NCBI GenBank assembly: GCA_951812925.1
Contig: OX638369.1
Location: forward strand, 41,845,061 to 41,909,060
Length of the DNA: 64,000 nucleotides
Reading direction: 5' to 3'
Source: Calliopum simillimum
Taxonomy: Eukaryota; Arthropoda; Insecta; Diptera; Lauxaniidae
The notes beneath the pieces are model-generated. The model was not told where the DNA came from. It made no database searches and saw only the letters and a list, made by a program, of their open reading frames with translations. A program made the position numbers and the translations under genes. This document shows, piece after piece, positions 53,230-64,000 of this stretch (the first letter of the stretch is position 1; each line of letters opens with the position of its first letter).

Positions 53230-54057
53230 GGGGAACTGATGCTATTGTGGTATAGTTTTTCAATGTGGTACGGTCGCATATCTCCGATTTGGGAAAGAAC
53301 CTGCGAACGTCACTGCTTTTATCCTGTCGAAAAACATGAAAAACCAGGGATGTGTTGCTGTCATGGACCAAACAAAATTTTTCTGATGTCAGTTGAACGA
53401 AACGTAAATCGCAAGTGGTTGATTTTTTCCGGATTTTTTGCAAAAAAATGTTGTTAAGAAAAAGGTGCTTTTTGGTGAAGTTCAATTTATATTCAATTAA
53501 GATAAGTGAAAAATATTGCGATGCAAGTGTTTAACTATGTAAATTCACAAAGTTTCCAATTTAATTTTTACAATTTTGTAATTTCTAAAAATTGGCCATT
53601 GTGGTATAGTCGGGATTCGCTAATGTGGTATATAAATATTTCTTGTTATTCTTAACATTATTTGATTTCTGTTTATTTTTTTTAATAAAAACTATGAGTT
53701 TGAGAACCAATGTTTATGTTATTATGAACTTATTTCATACCTTTCAAACTTTATATTTGGTTGTATGGTTAAGTATACCACATTACCCTACTTATATGTA
53801 CCACATTACCAGCCCACTTTACAAGTACTCATCAGTATAAATACCACATTTTGCCACCATATATACCACATTACCTCCCAACTTTTTGAAAACAGCTTTT
53901 TTGACTTTTTTCAGATTTTGCTCAATAACTTTTTTTAATGAAATTGCACATATTTTATTGAAATATATTCTTTAGCCAATACTTCAATGATTACCAAAAC
54001 GGTTCACTTTCAAATTCCACCTAAACATTAGCTATACCACAATAGCATCAGTTTCCC
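53230..54057. mobile_element. 828-bp MITE with repeated TGTGGTATA motif, copy A (complete)
   Basis: The ends GGGGAACTGATGCTATTG and inverse GGGAAACTGATGCTATTG continue to TGGTATAG (26 bp, one mismatch). TA (or TATA) flanks both. ACCACATT or AATGTGGT occurs at about 53263, 53620, 53776, 53797, 53841 and 53864, and TTGTGGTATAG at 53245, 53599 and (inverse) 54033. No transposase is encoded, although the first ~200 bp are open on both strands. Confidence 0.9.
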
Positions 54058-54080
54058 TATAATTTTAAAAGTATTTTTTT

Positions 54081-54210
54081 GCAAAGTTTATTTTGATCAG
54101 GAAAAAGTTTATTTTGATTTGGAAAAAGTTTATTTTCATTTGCAAAAAGTTTATTTTGATCTGGAAAAAGTTTATTTTGGCTTGGAAAAAGTTTAATTTG
54201 ATTTAGAAAA
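54081..54210 (+). repeat. Tandem array of ~21-bp units (GGAAAAAGTTTATTTTGATT)
   Basis: About six degenerate units lie directly to the right of the MITE. The complement array is at 44946-45075. Confidence 0.85.
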
Positions 54211-56054
54211 GTTGAAATTGAATTGAAAACAGATCAATTTGGTGTGAAAATATTTAAACTAGGAGTGAAAATGCTATATAATTTTTATGTTCGGCACTTG
54301 CATACCAAATTCCATCAAAATAGCTTGTACAGGCTGCGTCCTGAAGCGTTCAATCATTAAAAATTTGGCATGGTACTCACTTTATTACTCTTACTTTTCA
54401 ACCAGTATTTAGCGTTAAAATCCGATGCCTACATAGTCATCAAATTTCATAAAAATACCTTATATGGGAAAATCTCAGCAAGTGTGGGTTTTTCGAAAAA
54501 AAGAATTTTTTTCAAACATGTGGCACCCTGAATTGGACCGCGAATTATCAATTTTAGATATATTAGAAGTATTTTTCAGCCTGCGTTACTGACTTTTTTC
54601 GATCGGCTAGCCCAATTACTTCAAAAATCATTTTTCGAGGGTGATGCACTGAACTTAGCGAATCGGACTTTCTTAAAAGAAAGTAATTGTTTGTAGAAAA
54701 TACTTCGAATGTATCTAAAATTGATAATTCGCGGTCCAAAATAAGGTGCCTCATGTTTGAAAAATAACTTCTTTTTTTTTTGAAAAAGTCATATTTGATT
54801 TCCTCACATACCAGCCATTATTCAAGTTTGTACTGGGGCGAATGTTTTATACATTAATTGGGGTAGATCCAATGTTCACGAAAGATTTGAGACTGTTTTG
54901 TGCCCCCGAAAATACCATTTTTTTATACGCAATTACGCATGAAAAATTGTCATTTAAGCATCTTCTCAAGTGTTTTACCACTGAATCAGAGGTGGCACAC
55001 CCTTCTATTTAGCCAGACCTTTTAGTCATAACATTAAGAAATAATATTTTATGGAGAATATTGCGAAAAAACAATCGCTTCCAGAGCAGTATGTTTGAAA
55101 CCGAAAATTACCAGATTATGGGTAAAAACCATTCACGCAACTTGCGAGACCCATATCTAGCGTTCAACTGAAGGAACATGAGCAAAATGCGGTTTCTTTT
55201 ACGTTCAAATACCTATGTTAAAAATTCTGAAAGTTCCAAAAAATCCGCTGAATCGCCTCAAAAGTTATAGCTCAATAACGGAACTGGTTATTTCAATTCA
55301 CAATCAAAATTTGTGGATTTTGCTCGAATTTCGGCAAAAAAATAAATAAAAAATCTTCCAGGCAGTAATACAAGAAATATCCCAGACATGTTAGAATGGG
55401 TGGGAAATGGAATGGGTGCTCACTCAGCGAACCGAGACCTGTTCACACCGAAAGTCACACTTGCTGAAATTTCCCCATATACTTTACGAGATTTAACGTA
55501 TTAAAATGCCCACAATTTAGGGGTTCAGTCAGATCCCTTTTATTCGTATTGTAAAATGTTCAAAACATGAGAAAGCTCAAAATCTCAAATTAAACTGAAA
55601 ACGGGTATAATGTGCCACTATCTCTTATTTTAGTTCTATTGTAAAATTTTGTCAGTGCAGATGAGGTCCCTTTTCTTGTGAAGCATTTCATGTCATTTAT
55701 CAGATTTTCAAAATTATACGAATTTTTGAACTTTCTCAACATTTGTCACTTTTTGAAGTTATCGATCATACTTAAGTATTTGGACTTACTGAAAACAATC
55801 CACGATCATACGGGTAGCTAATTCTACTTAACACTTCTGAACTCATTCGAGAAACCTAAAAAAATACACTGAGAGCAACTCGACTGACCCAAATGATTGA
55901 CGTAACTTATACAGTCATTTGAGGAGATTTCCATGTCTTAAAGCAGATGATTTTCAATATTTTGAATTACTCATCCTATAGGGGTATAGGTAATCTTTTC
56001 TTGAAATTTGCAAGAAAATCGTTATATCAAATTCAGCCAAATTTGTTGATGCTG
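54211..56054. other. No gene; worn dispersed repeats
   Basis: A short inverted pair at about 54516-54560 and 54700-54760 (GGACCGCGAATTATCAATTT and its complement) marks a ~230-bp hairpin. The segment around 55640-55700 resembles the 15.5-16.2-kb and 45.4-kb repeat (CCTTTTCTTGTGAAGCATTTC). No coding support was found. Confidence 0.45.
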
Positions 56055-56631
56055 ATCAGTGAATTATTGGCTACAGAATATTTTTCAATAAAATGTGTGC
56101 AATTTCATTAAAAAAAGTTATTGAGCAAAATCTGAAAAAAGTTAAAAAAGCTGTTTTCAAAAAGTTGGCAGGTAATGTGGTAGGTATGGTAGGGCAATGT
56201 GGTATGTATACTGTTCAGAACTTGTAAGGTGGGCGGGTAATGTGTTACATATGAGTAGGGTAATACTTATATACTACTATAATACTTGAAAGGTATGAAA
56301 TGAATGGTATGGTATGAATGGGAATGGGAAACACTTAATTTGCAATACTAAGCACTTACGTTTATTTAATATAAAAAAAACTTCACCAAAAGCAACTTTT
56401 TCTTAACAAAATTTTTTTTGCAAAAATTCGGAAAAATAAATCAACCACACGCACTTACTTTTCGTTCAATTGACATCAGAAAAAATTGGTTTGGTATATG
56501 ACAGCAACACTTCCTTGGTTTTTCATGTTTTCTGACAGGATAAAAGCAGTGACGTTCGCAGGTTCTTACCCAAATCGGAGATATGTGACTATACCACATT
56601 GAAAAACTATACCACAATAGCATCAGTTCCC
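56055..56631 (-). mobile_element. TGTGGTATA-rich MITE, copy B (truncated, inverted)
   Basis: Reverse-oriented relative of 53230-54057. Its outer end at 56631 reads (inverse) GGGAACTGATGCTATTGTGG. It matches copy A over the first ~270 bp and again over the distal part (TTTTTGAAAACAGCTTTTTT, ATTTTGCTCAATAACTTTTT). It lacks the middle part and the last ~60 bp with the second terminal repeat. Confidence 0.85.
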
Positions 56632-58270
56632 ATATACTCTAGACTTGGCACCTAGTGATTGTTGTTTGATACGAAATATGAAAAAAGTACAGCTTGAAAA
56701 GTAGCTATAGGGAAGTAAGGAACTCAGTTTTAGCATATTCTCCGCACAAAGATAAAGCTTTTTTGTAGACGGTATTACAAGCTGATTTAAAATTTCTAAA
56801 AAACACTTTACAGCTGTAGGTAAATGCATAAACTGAAAGAATTAAATAATTTTATATCATTATTTTCTCCGATTTTCCACCAAGCCACGAACTTATAAAT
56901 GTAAACTCGTATCTAAGTAAGAGCAATTGAAATGCTATGCTTTATAAATACCATGCGCTAGCATGGATACAATATATAAATTTTGTTAGCTTTGCTAGTT
57001 ATTGTGTTTGCACTCTCATACATATGCGAACAAATTTTTGTTGACTTAAGATATCAGCACTTAACAAACTTTTATTTTTAACAAAGCCTTTTAATAATAT
57101 ATGTACTGTATCCCATCTGTGAAATTCGTTATCTCCCGAGACTTTGCTTAAGCAATTACTTTATTATTTGTATCAAATTTTGCGGCAAGTTTTTTTTTAA
57201 ATTTGATTTGGTAAATGTACTAAAATGAAGAAATAAATCGTTCTGAACTGAAATTTGTTACAAATATTTAATAAAAGCTTTGCTCCAAAGTTTTACTGTC
57301 AGTCAAACAAAGAGTTTCCTCAGTAAACTAAGTTTAATTATGGCAAACTGGTCATCTCCCTCTGTCATAAAGTTTCAAGAAAACTACATTAAGGAAGTTC
57401 TGGCTCAGTGTGGGAGCATCACAATTACCGTTACTGTACTTTTTGTTTGTTTTCTATTTATAGCTTGCACTTTAATAAATATTTTGTCTTTTTTTCTTTA
57501 TGTATAAAAATTGTTCTGAAATAAATATGCACACATACACAAATGCATTATATGCTGTTGCATACAAGTGCATAAAAAATCAATTTAATTTTACACAAAT
57601 AACTTGGGGGAGGATGGCACATTGTGCTGTATTGAATATGAAGCTATGTAGGTAGATAGAAAACAATCAGTTTCTCCTCTTTTGTAATGGGAACAAATTG
57701 TGATTTTGTTGATATTTTCATATAGACAAAATTGTTGTTTTTATTTTTGTTTGATTTTATTTTATTTTTTTAAGAAACCTACGATAACTTTACAATCAAT
57801 TCATAGCACTATGTGACCCATTTTGTGCCTTAAATTAATAGCAGCCAATCTATTTGAGGCATAGTTTTGAAAAAATCGACATCAGAAATGCTATTGGTAG
57901 CATCTATCTATTTGTGAAAAATGAGCATGATTGGATCAAGGACACGACTACCTACATCAATATTTGAAATTGTCAAAATTTTGTGAAAATTTCCTATCTG
58001 ACTAAAATTCTGCTATTCCGGAGTGAGTGTTCATTTAAGCGCTTCATATTTGTAATCCCAAATATCTTATAACATGCAAAGGGAGAAATGGCAGCGGAAC
58101 CACATCACCTTCAGTACTTGGGTGCCATTTTTCCTATTTCGTATGAACCGAATAAAAGTGCCACGAATTAATATGTTGACTTCCGCTCGTATTCATCCGG
58201 AAACGAAACCACTTTCAATTCCGTTTATTTTGATATATGCACCAAGTCTTTCAAATTCTCAAATACTCAC
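56632..58270. other. No confident gene
   Basis: AT-rich. A worn unit of the CCACGCC-type family is near 57870-57960. If the candidate minus-strand exon at 58271 is real, this interval is the start of its intron. Confidence 0.35.
57340..57507 (+). CDS. Small ORF, 55 codons, one membrane-like segment (doubtful)
   Basis: From ATG 57340 the peptide begins MANWSSPSVIKFQENYIKEV and ends in a ~30-residue hydrophobic segment containing TVTVLFVCFLFIACTLINIL. There is no splice context and no homologue that I recognise. The W...KF..NY pattern faintly recalls the start of MADF domains, which occur in fly transposons and regulators. It may be chance. Confidence 0.15.
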   Translation: MANWSSPSVIKFQENYIKEVLAQCGSITITVTVLFVCFLFIACTLINILSFFLYV

Positions 58271-58430
58271 CGCTTTGCTGCCTCTTAAAATACATGCAAT
58301 AAGAAGTCAGCCGTTTGCATATCGAATTTGTTTTTAGCCACTACAACCAAACGGATTACTACCACGAAGTCTCTCTCGAAACTAAACGAAAGCTGCAAGT
58401 ATCGAAATTGAAATGAGCGCTATATCACCT
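58271..58430 (-). other. Candidate 5' exon with strong donor (minus strand)
   Basis: On the minus strand, leader-like, GC-richer sequence (CGAGAGAGACTTCGTGG and GGCTAAAAACAAATTCG) runs to GGCAGCAAAGCG/GTGAGTATTTG, with the donor at 58270-58265. The exon contains short upstream frames. One ATG near 58296 would stay open across the donor and encode MYFKRQQS. No acceptor or downstream exon was located. Confidence 0.3.
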
Positions 58431-59697
58431 ATGGGTGCCACATGTCCCGGGCGTACTCTACTGAAAATTTTACTCCAGCAAGATATGCACAAAAAAAACA
58501 TTAACGTAAACGACAAAATATAATGCACAAATGAAAAAATATTGTAACCGAGAAAAATATTGTACAAAAAATAATATTATCATATCTCGCAAAATGAACC
58601 TACATATTAATGAAAAAATAATATTATTAAAAAAAATATTTTTAACGTAACCGACAAAAAATACCGCTAAAACTTAATTAAAGGAAATTTTAGATCATGT
58701 TCTCAGTTCAAAAGAATTTACACCCTCTAACCTTAATATTAATTTGAACTATAAAAGCAAAGTACATAAAATAATAATTTCTATAAAAAGATTTTAACTT
58801 TTTTCTACATTTCTTTTGTTTCTACACCGCTAGCATTCTTTTAAAATGAATGAATAGCAAAAATAAAAAACATAAAAATGCAACAAGTTGAAAGCAGAGG
58901 CACAACAAGTGGTTTCATGAAATATGTGTACTTAGGAGCAGCAGTTGCAACATCTATCTACTCATATAACAACTACTTAGATACTTATTGCAGCAACAAC
59001 TATTCCAAGCACGGCACAACTACAGACATATGTACATGTAACAGTAACCATCTAGAGTTGTTCTAGATGCTGCTGCTGTTGTGTGCTGAGGACGTCATTT
59101 AATATCGTTGTAAAATACAAAAAAAAAAAACATAAAATTTCTAGAAATACAACAGTGCAGGCAGCAGCAGCAAGAGCCAAGTGTTTCTCTACTTCGTGAT
59201 TACAATGACAGTGCAGCTAATTTTAGAATGCAGGATATACACAGATTGTGCCATTTACCAACACTATGACAATTTTAAAATAAATTCTGTATTTGCTTTC
59301 ACTATAAACGTAGTAATGGTCACACTAAGCTAAGGACACTAATTGCTGATTTTCTTTATTGTGGGCATTGTAGCGGCTTAGTGTTTTTTTTTTAATTAAT
59401 TTATCTTATACGAGTATAAAAGAAAAATTATGGGACCATTTTTAGAAATTTCAAAAAAAATATATATATTGCTTTTGCTATAGGGTGTCAAAGAAAGTCT
59501 ATTCTACTCTGCAGTTTCGATAAATTACAATTTTATCAAAACCTTTAGATATTCAAATATGCTCAATTATTCAACATATTCTTGAATACATACATAATGC
59601 ATACGAACTCACACATAGCTAAAGGTTTTTCCATAAACTTTTAGACGTCTTCACTTTTTTCGAACATTTTCCGAATTTTTCAACAATTTTGATTTTT
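58431..59697. other. No gene seen
   Basis: AT-rich with CAA/CAG-rich patches (58878-59070 and 59160-59175) that give spurious Ser/Asn/Tyr-rich frames. Confidence 0.4.
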
Positions 59698-60219
59698 GTA
59701 CCCTACACTTTGCACTTCCGTTTGTTACGTGGAGAAGGAGGGGTTGTTATAAATGGAGTCGATATAGTCATGTCTGCCTGTCTGTCAGGATGTCTTTCCA
59801 TTTAAATCATTTTACACGTAATATTTTTTGGAAGCAAGATAATTCGATGGAATTCAGTATACTGCCTCAGTCGTCAAAGCTGGCGTGTCAACAGAATGCA
59901 ATGTTAAGAGCATCATTAGGAATAAAGCAACCAAAATGCACGTTCATTCTAGGCATAGCAATTAAAACCTCTTAGCAAAAACTGGGCGAAGTCGAACAAG
60001 AGGGCGTGGCTCCTCTCAGATTTGAAAAAGGTTCAAAATGCTAGACTGCAGTGCAAGCATTATTTGAGGTAGTAAGATACTTGTAGTAGTTGGGGCAGGA
60101 TCTGAGCAAAAACAAAGTGAATTTGGCCAAGGTGGCGTAGTACTTACCATACACATTAAATTTGCAAAATACTGCAGTTTCGAGTGTTTAATTTTTGGCT
60201 AGACTAATGGCAAGTCCCT
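59698..60219 (-). repeat. Dispersed repeat, copy C (inverted, worn)
   Basis: The reverse complement of the family at 2636-3404. It opens with TACCCTACAC, then AGTCGATATAGTCATGTCTG (complement of the CATGGCTATATCGACT core), GGGCGTGGCTCC, GGTGGCGTAGTACTTACCAT, and ends with TTTTTGGCTAGACTAATGG in place of the lead-in. It is shorter and more diverged than A and B. Confidence 0.7.
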
Positions 60220-60337
60220 TATAATAGTAGTTTATTTAAACAAAACAGTTATAGTAATCATATATGATTTATTAATATTATTGAAAATTACACTTAAACA
60301 TTAATTTATTAACATACGTGGGCTGTTATATATATTT

Positions 60338-60985
60338 CTGGTTTAGGCAACACTAAGTGTTGCCAGGTGCAATCTAAAATTTTCATCGGAAAGTTTGACA
60401 TGTCTTAGCATAAACGTAGTCAGAACGTTTTGACGTACGACCATCATTTGTGTTGCTAACAGTGACTTGAAAAAAATAATTTGTATAATTTTTCACAACT
60501 TTCGACGCGGATTATCACGAAAAGAGTGCATCAATTAACTTAAATCTTTATATGGCAATGAAGCACCATTTTATAACACTGTGAAAGACTGGTTAAATGA
60601 ATTCAATCGTGGCCGACGCTTGCTCAAAAACGAACTCCGTGAAGGTCGTCCAAAAACGGCCGTTGTGCACGAGAAAATTGATGCCGTGCGTGAACTGATA
60701 ATGCAAGATTGTCATGTGACATACCGTGAGATAGAGACATTCTTAAGCATTAGTTTCATTTCAATACATACGATTTTGCATGAACACTTAGTCGTAAAAA
60801 ACGTTTTTTCTCGTTGGAAACCCCATAATTTATCAATTGCTTAAATTTTCAATGGAAAAATTGATTTTCTTAACTCACTGTAAACAAAACAAATAGCACT
60901 TGTATATTTAAATGTTGTGAGTACGTTTATGCTAAAAAATGTCAAACTTTCCAACGAAAATGTCATTTAGTGTTGCCTAGGCCAG
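60338..60985 (+). mobile_element. Internally deleted mariner element
   Basis: The left end CTGGTTTAGGCAACACTAAG and inverse right end CTGGCCTAGGCAACACTAAA continue through GGAAAGTTTGACAT and TTAGCATAAACGTA. The left arm has an extra ~20 bp. Between them only the DNA-binding part of the transposase remains. Sequence like GGGCTGTTATATATATTT just left of 60338 may belong to the full element. Confidence 0.85.
60500..60844 (+). pseudogene. Mariner transposase helix-turn-helix fragment
   Basis: The frame starts FRRGLSRKECIN, hits a stop at 60536-60538, then reads GNEAPFYNTVKDWLNEFNRG, EGRPKTAVV, DAVRELIMQD, HVTYREIE and ILHEHLVVK before TAA at 60842-60844. These are the two DNA-binding helices and linker of a mariner transposase common in insects. 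The entire catalytic domain is deleted and the sequence jumps to 3' non-coding DNA. It is dead, but the DNA-binding region itself is only lightly mutated. Confidence 0.85.
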
Positions 60986-61190
60986 GCATAATCATATTCT
61001 GCATCGTTTTCAACTTGATTATCTTCAACGCTTGAAGTTGGCCAACTAAATATGTTCTGATAAAATAGTGTATGCTCTTCGGGAATACTTTCTTGAACCC
61101 TGAATTTACAAGTGTGAAACCAAATATTCAAATATTGATGTTTAAAGCAATTAAAACAATGCAATTTTAATCGGTCAAACACGGGCATAG
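60986..61190 (-). other. Unrecognised coding-like stretch abutting the mariner
   Basis: On the minus strand an open frame runs MPVFDRLKLHCFNCFKHQYL through VQESIPEEHTLFYQNIFSWP and SSVEDNQVENDAEYDYA, ending exactly where the mariner end begins. Composition is more protein-like than most frames in the window (mixed acidic/aromatic, few poly-Phe/Lys runs). I recognise no domain. It could be a gene relic or part of an unknown transposon interrupted by the mariner. Confidence 0.2.
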
Positions 61191-63654
61191 TTATAACTGT
61201 TATCTAGTAGAGCATGCAGAAACCAATTAAGTCACTGGACTTAAGTGGAAAAACCCCGATAAACGTCTTTAACATTTTAGACATTATTGAAACATATCAT
61301 GAAATTGATGATGAAATGATGCATCATTTCAACGTTAGCAAAAAACTTCTCGACTTTTCTTACCTTTTTCAACTCTTTTAATATTTGTTTTGTACAGATT
61401 TCTAAACATTCTTCGACGTTTTCAAAATTTTTCAGAAGCTACAAATTGTTTTGATTTAAGCAATTTGGTTACTAATTTTCGTTTTGTTGTTCCTACTATT
61501 TAAAAATTTTGCGATTTTTCTGAAATTATTTGACTTAATCAAAAGTGTTGAAATTTTTCATTATTTACTACCAGATGCTTTATTTTCCTTCTACTTTGAT
61601 GCCCATCAAATCTATGCTAAAGGTCAAATATAAAGTTCTTTTGGCTGTCGACAAATTTGTCTGATGATAGAACATGTGGTGTGCTTTGAAAAGTAACGTA
61701 AATCAGCCTTCTAATAAATTTTTTTGTTTTATTTATGCATTTTGCCTCGTTTTTGTATTTTTGTTGGTGTTAATGTACAGTCATTCAAACCAAAAAGGTC
61801 ATCTGATCCGTGCTTATTGGTATCATATATTGTAAATTATTATCTGTTCCAAAAAACAATTGAAATTACGAAATTTTTCAGTCTTACGATTGTACAAGAT
61901 TAATCAACTTTAAAATAGTTTCGGTATTAAACGATTTGTCAAAGTTTTTATTTCAACTTTCAAGATTTCGGATTTTCCAACCTTTTTGTTATCTACCTTG
62001 AGTATTTTCAAAAATTTTTCGATCAATTACTGGAGTCATACTTTAATAAACAAGGTATAGCAAAAATAATGTCATAATGTAAATATATGTGCTTACTATA
62101 TTTTTTGTAAGTAGTGATAAATGTCATTGTGATTTGACAATGGCGTTAACATTTTCCCAACAGTACGTATATAAAAACAGCAGCAAATATCACAGTAAAC
62201 TAACAAAGGGTACACTTTTTTGACAATTGGTAAACGGTTTTGTACATTTTGAAGACATTCCAGTTTTCTCAACACTTTATTTACAACTACAGTACATTTT
62301 TACTACAATTCAGATATACTTTCATTAAACTTTCATTGCACTTTTGTTACAATTTTGTTACACTTTTGTTACATTTCAGTTACACTTTTGTTATAACACA
62401 TTTTCATTGCAATATGTTGTTTTTACTTTTTTATGATTCGCAACAGATTCATACAAAGTTAAGTCATAAAATTGCATTGAAAATGTTTAGTCATGATCGC
62501 TGATGAGCCTGGGGTTGCGCCCGGCGAAACGATTGTGTGATCTATAAATTATCTTTTGTTTTGGCATTTTTTATGTATCTCATATACTTTCAACTTATAT
62601 TTATACTATGATTTTTGTCGTTTGCAAAGTATTTGTACATACTTATGTACTGTAGTGTAATGAAGTTTGTCTATATAAAACTCTACCAAACAGATGACCT
62701 AAGGTAATAGGAGACGAAAAAATGCTAAACGAAGATAAATGCCGGAAAAGAAACTTTTATTGAACTTTAGTTTTGTTTGTTGATATTTATCAATTTACTT
62801 ATGAAATATGGAACCATAAGCTGACATAAAAGTTTTTTTGTACGGTATGATCGAGTGCGATCGTCCGATCTGCTGACTATTTTTAATTTGAAGGGAAAGC
62901 TGAAGAAGTCAAGAAAATATCAATGTTTTGTATACAATTTGGTAAGTGTTGTGATAGAAAATTTGGAGTGAGTTTTCATCTGTGACTAATTGTGTATCAG
63001 TTTGTATCTAAAAGTGTGCTCAATTGAGGCAAAGTGTATTAAAAGTTTATTAGTTCTAATGTTCCATATTGTGTCCAGGGTTAGGTTTTAATTTTGAAAG
63101 GTAAGAAAAGCATATTCATTTGCAGGAATCAACGTTTACCTTTCTTTGGATATTCGTAAAAATCTTTGTTTTACTCAAAAAAAAAAAGAAGCATTTTTTG
63201 AACATCCAAAGTTTAGTTGGGAAGTGTTTAAGTTATCTATTATATAAAAATGATATTTTGTTTGTTCATTATGAATTCGGAAACTTACTGCGGTGCCACA
63301 TCCTCCACAAAAAATGTTTTTGAAATTTTTGACGCAAATAGAAGAAACTTGGTACTTTAGTATGTAAATGGCACTGGGATAAATGATATTTACTGGGGAA
63401 AATAGGCAGAGCCCTTACAAACAAAAAACAAAAAAGGAAAAGGCATTTTTACTCAAAAGCAATGGCATCACATGAAAAACGAGTAAAAGGGCAAAAAGTA
63501 CTTAGAATTGTCCAAGATATACGTGTGAATTTTTTGATACATTTTATGATTCTTCAAAAATTGTTCTAAGCAAAAAAAAGTTTTCAAAAACTCTGAAAAA
63601 ATTTATACAACCTATTAACTGAAAAATTCCAAGCACTTTTTACCTTATAAACTT
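61191..63654. other. No gene; imperfect TTACACTTTTGT repeats
   Basis: AT-rich. Between about 62265 and 62405 a 12-20-bp motif (CACTTTTGTTACA and variants) recurs, producing a spurious Phe/Tyr/Leu-rich frame. No splice-flanked coding segment was seen. Confidence 0.45.
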
Positions 63655-63775
63655 TTTTCGTAAGATGCCTTGCTTTTGAATAAAAAGCTCGCGTATTTAA
63701 AAAAAAGTAAAAAATCGATTTGTGGAACAAAATATTATCTATACTACAGAAAGAAATAAGGGCCGCGATCGATAA
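63655..63775 (-). repeat. Dispersed repeat fragment, inverted partner of 25920-26072
   Basis: The complement contains TTTCTGTAGTATAGATAATA and CAAATCGATTTTTTAC, as in TBC1D23 intron 1. The rest of the window to 64000 shows no feature. Confidence 0.7.
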
Positions 63776-64000
63776 AATTGTCTGATATTGTACATTTTAT
63801 CTAATTACTTATTACTTGTTTTTGAAATGAATGTACCAAAATTACTGTGTTAAAATTTTTTCCCTAGTCCATCAGATTTACTAAAAAATGATAAGCGAAC
63901 TAGATGTGTGAAAGTCAATAATAAAACATTTTCAAGATCACACGCGGTGGAATAGCAAAGATAATGTGAGTGAAATTGGTAACAAGAGTACTGGAAAAAT

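Noticed and set aside
62240..62503. 87-codon Phe/Tyr/His-rich frame
   Set aside because: Results from the imperfect TTACACTTTTGT repeats.

Overview
The window is AT-rich animal nuclear DNA. It has short introns with polypyrimidine/AG acceptors, strong GTGAGT donors and large introns full of short inverted-repeat transposons. The one gene identified with confidence has the sequence of a fly TBC1D23 orthologue. The mariner, Tc1-like and LINE remnants, and a dispersed repeat carrying the CATGGCTATATCGACTC core that I associate with fly genomes, point to a higher (schizophoran) fly. I favour a tephritid fruit fly, but that is inference; no species call is possible from the sequence alone. There are no operons, prokaryotic promoters or CRISPR arrays.

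Genes. (1) TBC1D23 on the + strand, 22057-29356, four coding exons, about 702 residues. It is reconstructed here including a 17-nt first coding exon whose split codon restores a conserved Trp. (2) A coding exon of an unidentified gene on the - strand, 10450-10693, with acceptor, ATG and donor all visible; the rest of that gene must lie mostly beyond the left edge. (3) The first coding exon of a secreted or membrane protein gene on the + strand, 33861-34011, with a signal peptide and a strong donor; its long first intron seems to fill much of the right half. A possible later exon is at 43791-43865. (4) Weak candidates: a non-coding 5' exon on the - strand near 58271-58430, a 55-codon ORF at 57340, and an unrecognised coding-like stretch at 60986-61190.

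Mobile DNA makes up most of the rest. Left part (0-21.7 kb): a mauritiana-type mariner with two internal deletions; a 1306-bp Tc1/mariner-superfamily element with 28-bp inverted ends and an uninterrupted 348-aa transposase that has lost its third catalytic Asp; several small inverted-repeat (MITE-like) elements; a tandem duplication that received a short retro-insertion; and an 829-bp element packed with GATATC palindromes next to the TBC1D23 promoter. Middle (22-34 kb): TBC1D23 with four repeats or MITEs in its 5-kb first intron. Right part (34-64 kb): a decayed array with the motif TATACGACCTGTT; a 1.9-kb hairpin element with about 0.8-kb arms inserted in that array; another long hairpin element; tRNA-like repeat heads; a 5'-truncated LINE with an open reverse-transcriptase domain; two oppositely oriented copies of a TGTGGTATA-rich MITE; and two internally deleted transposons that retain only the helix-turn-helix end of their transposases.

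Several insertions can be read directly because a second copy of the host repeat elsewhere in the window is empty (Tc1 element versus 35.5 kb; 127-bp MITE versus 39.1 kb). The most interesting object is the 40144-42069 hairpin, a candidate source of long double-stranded RNA if the gene starting at 33861 is transcribed through it.
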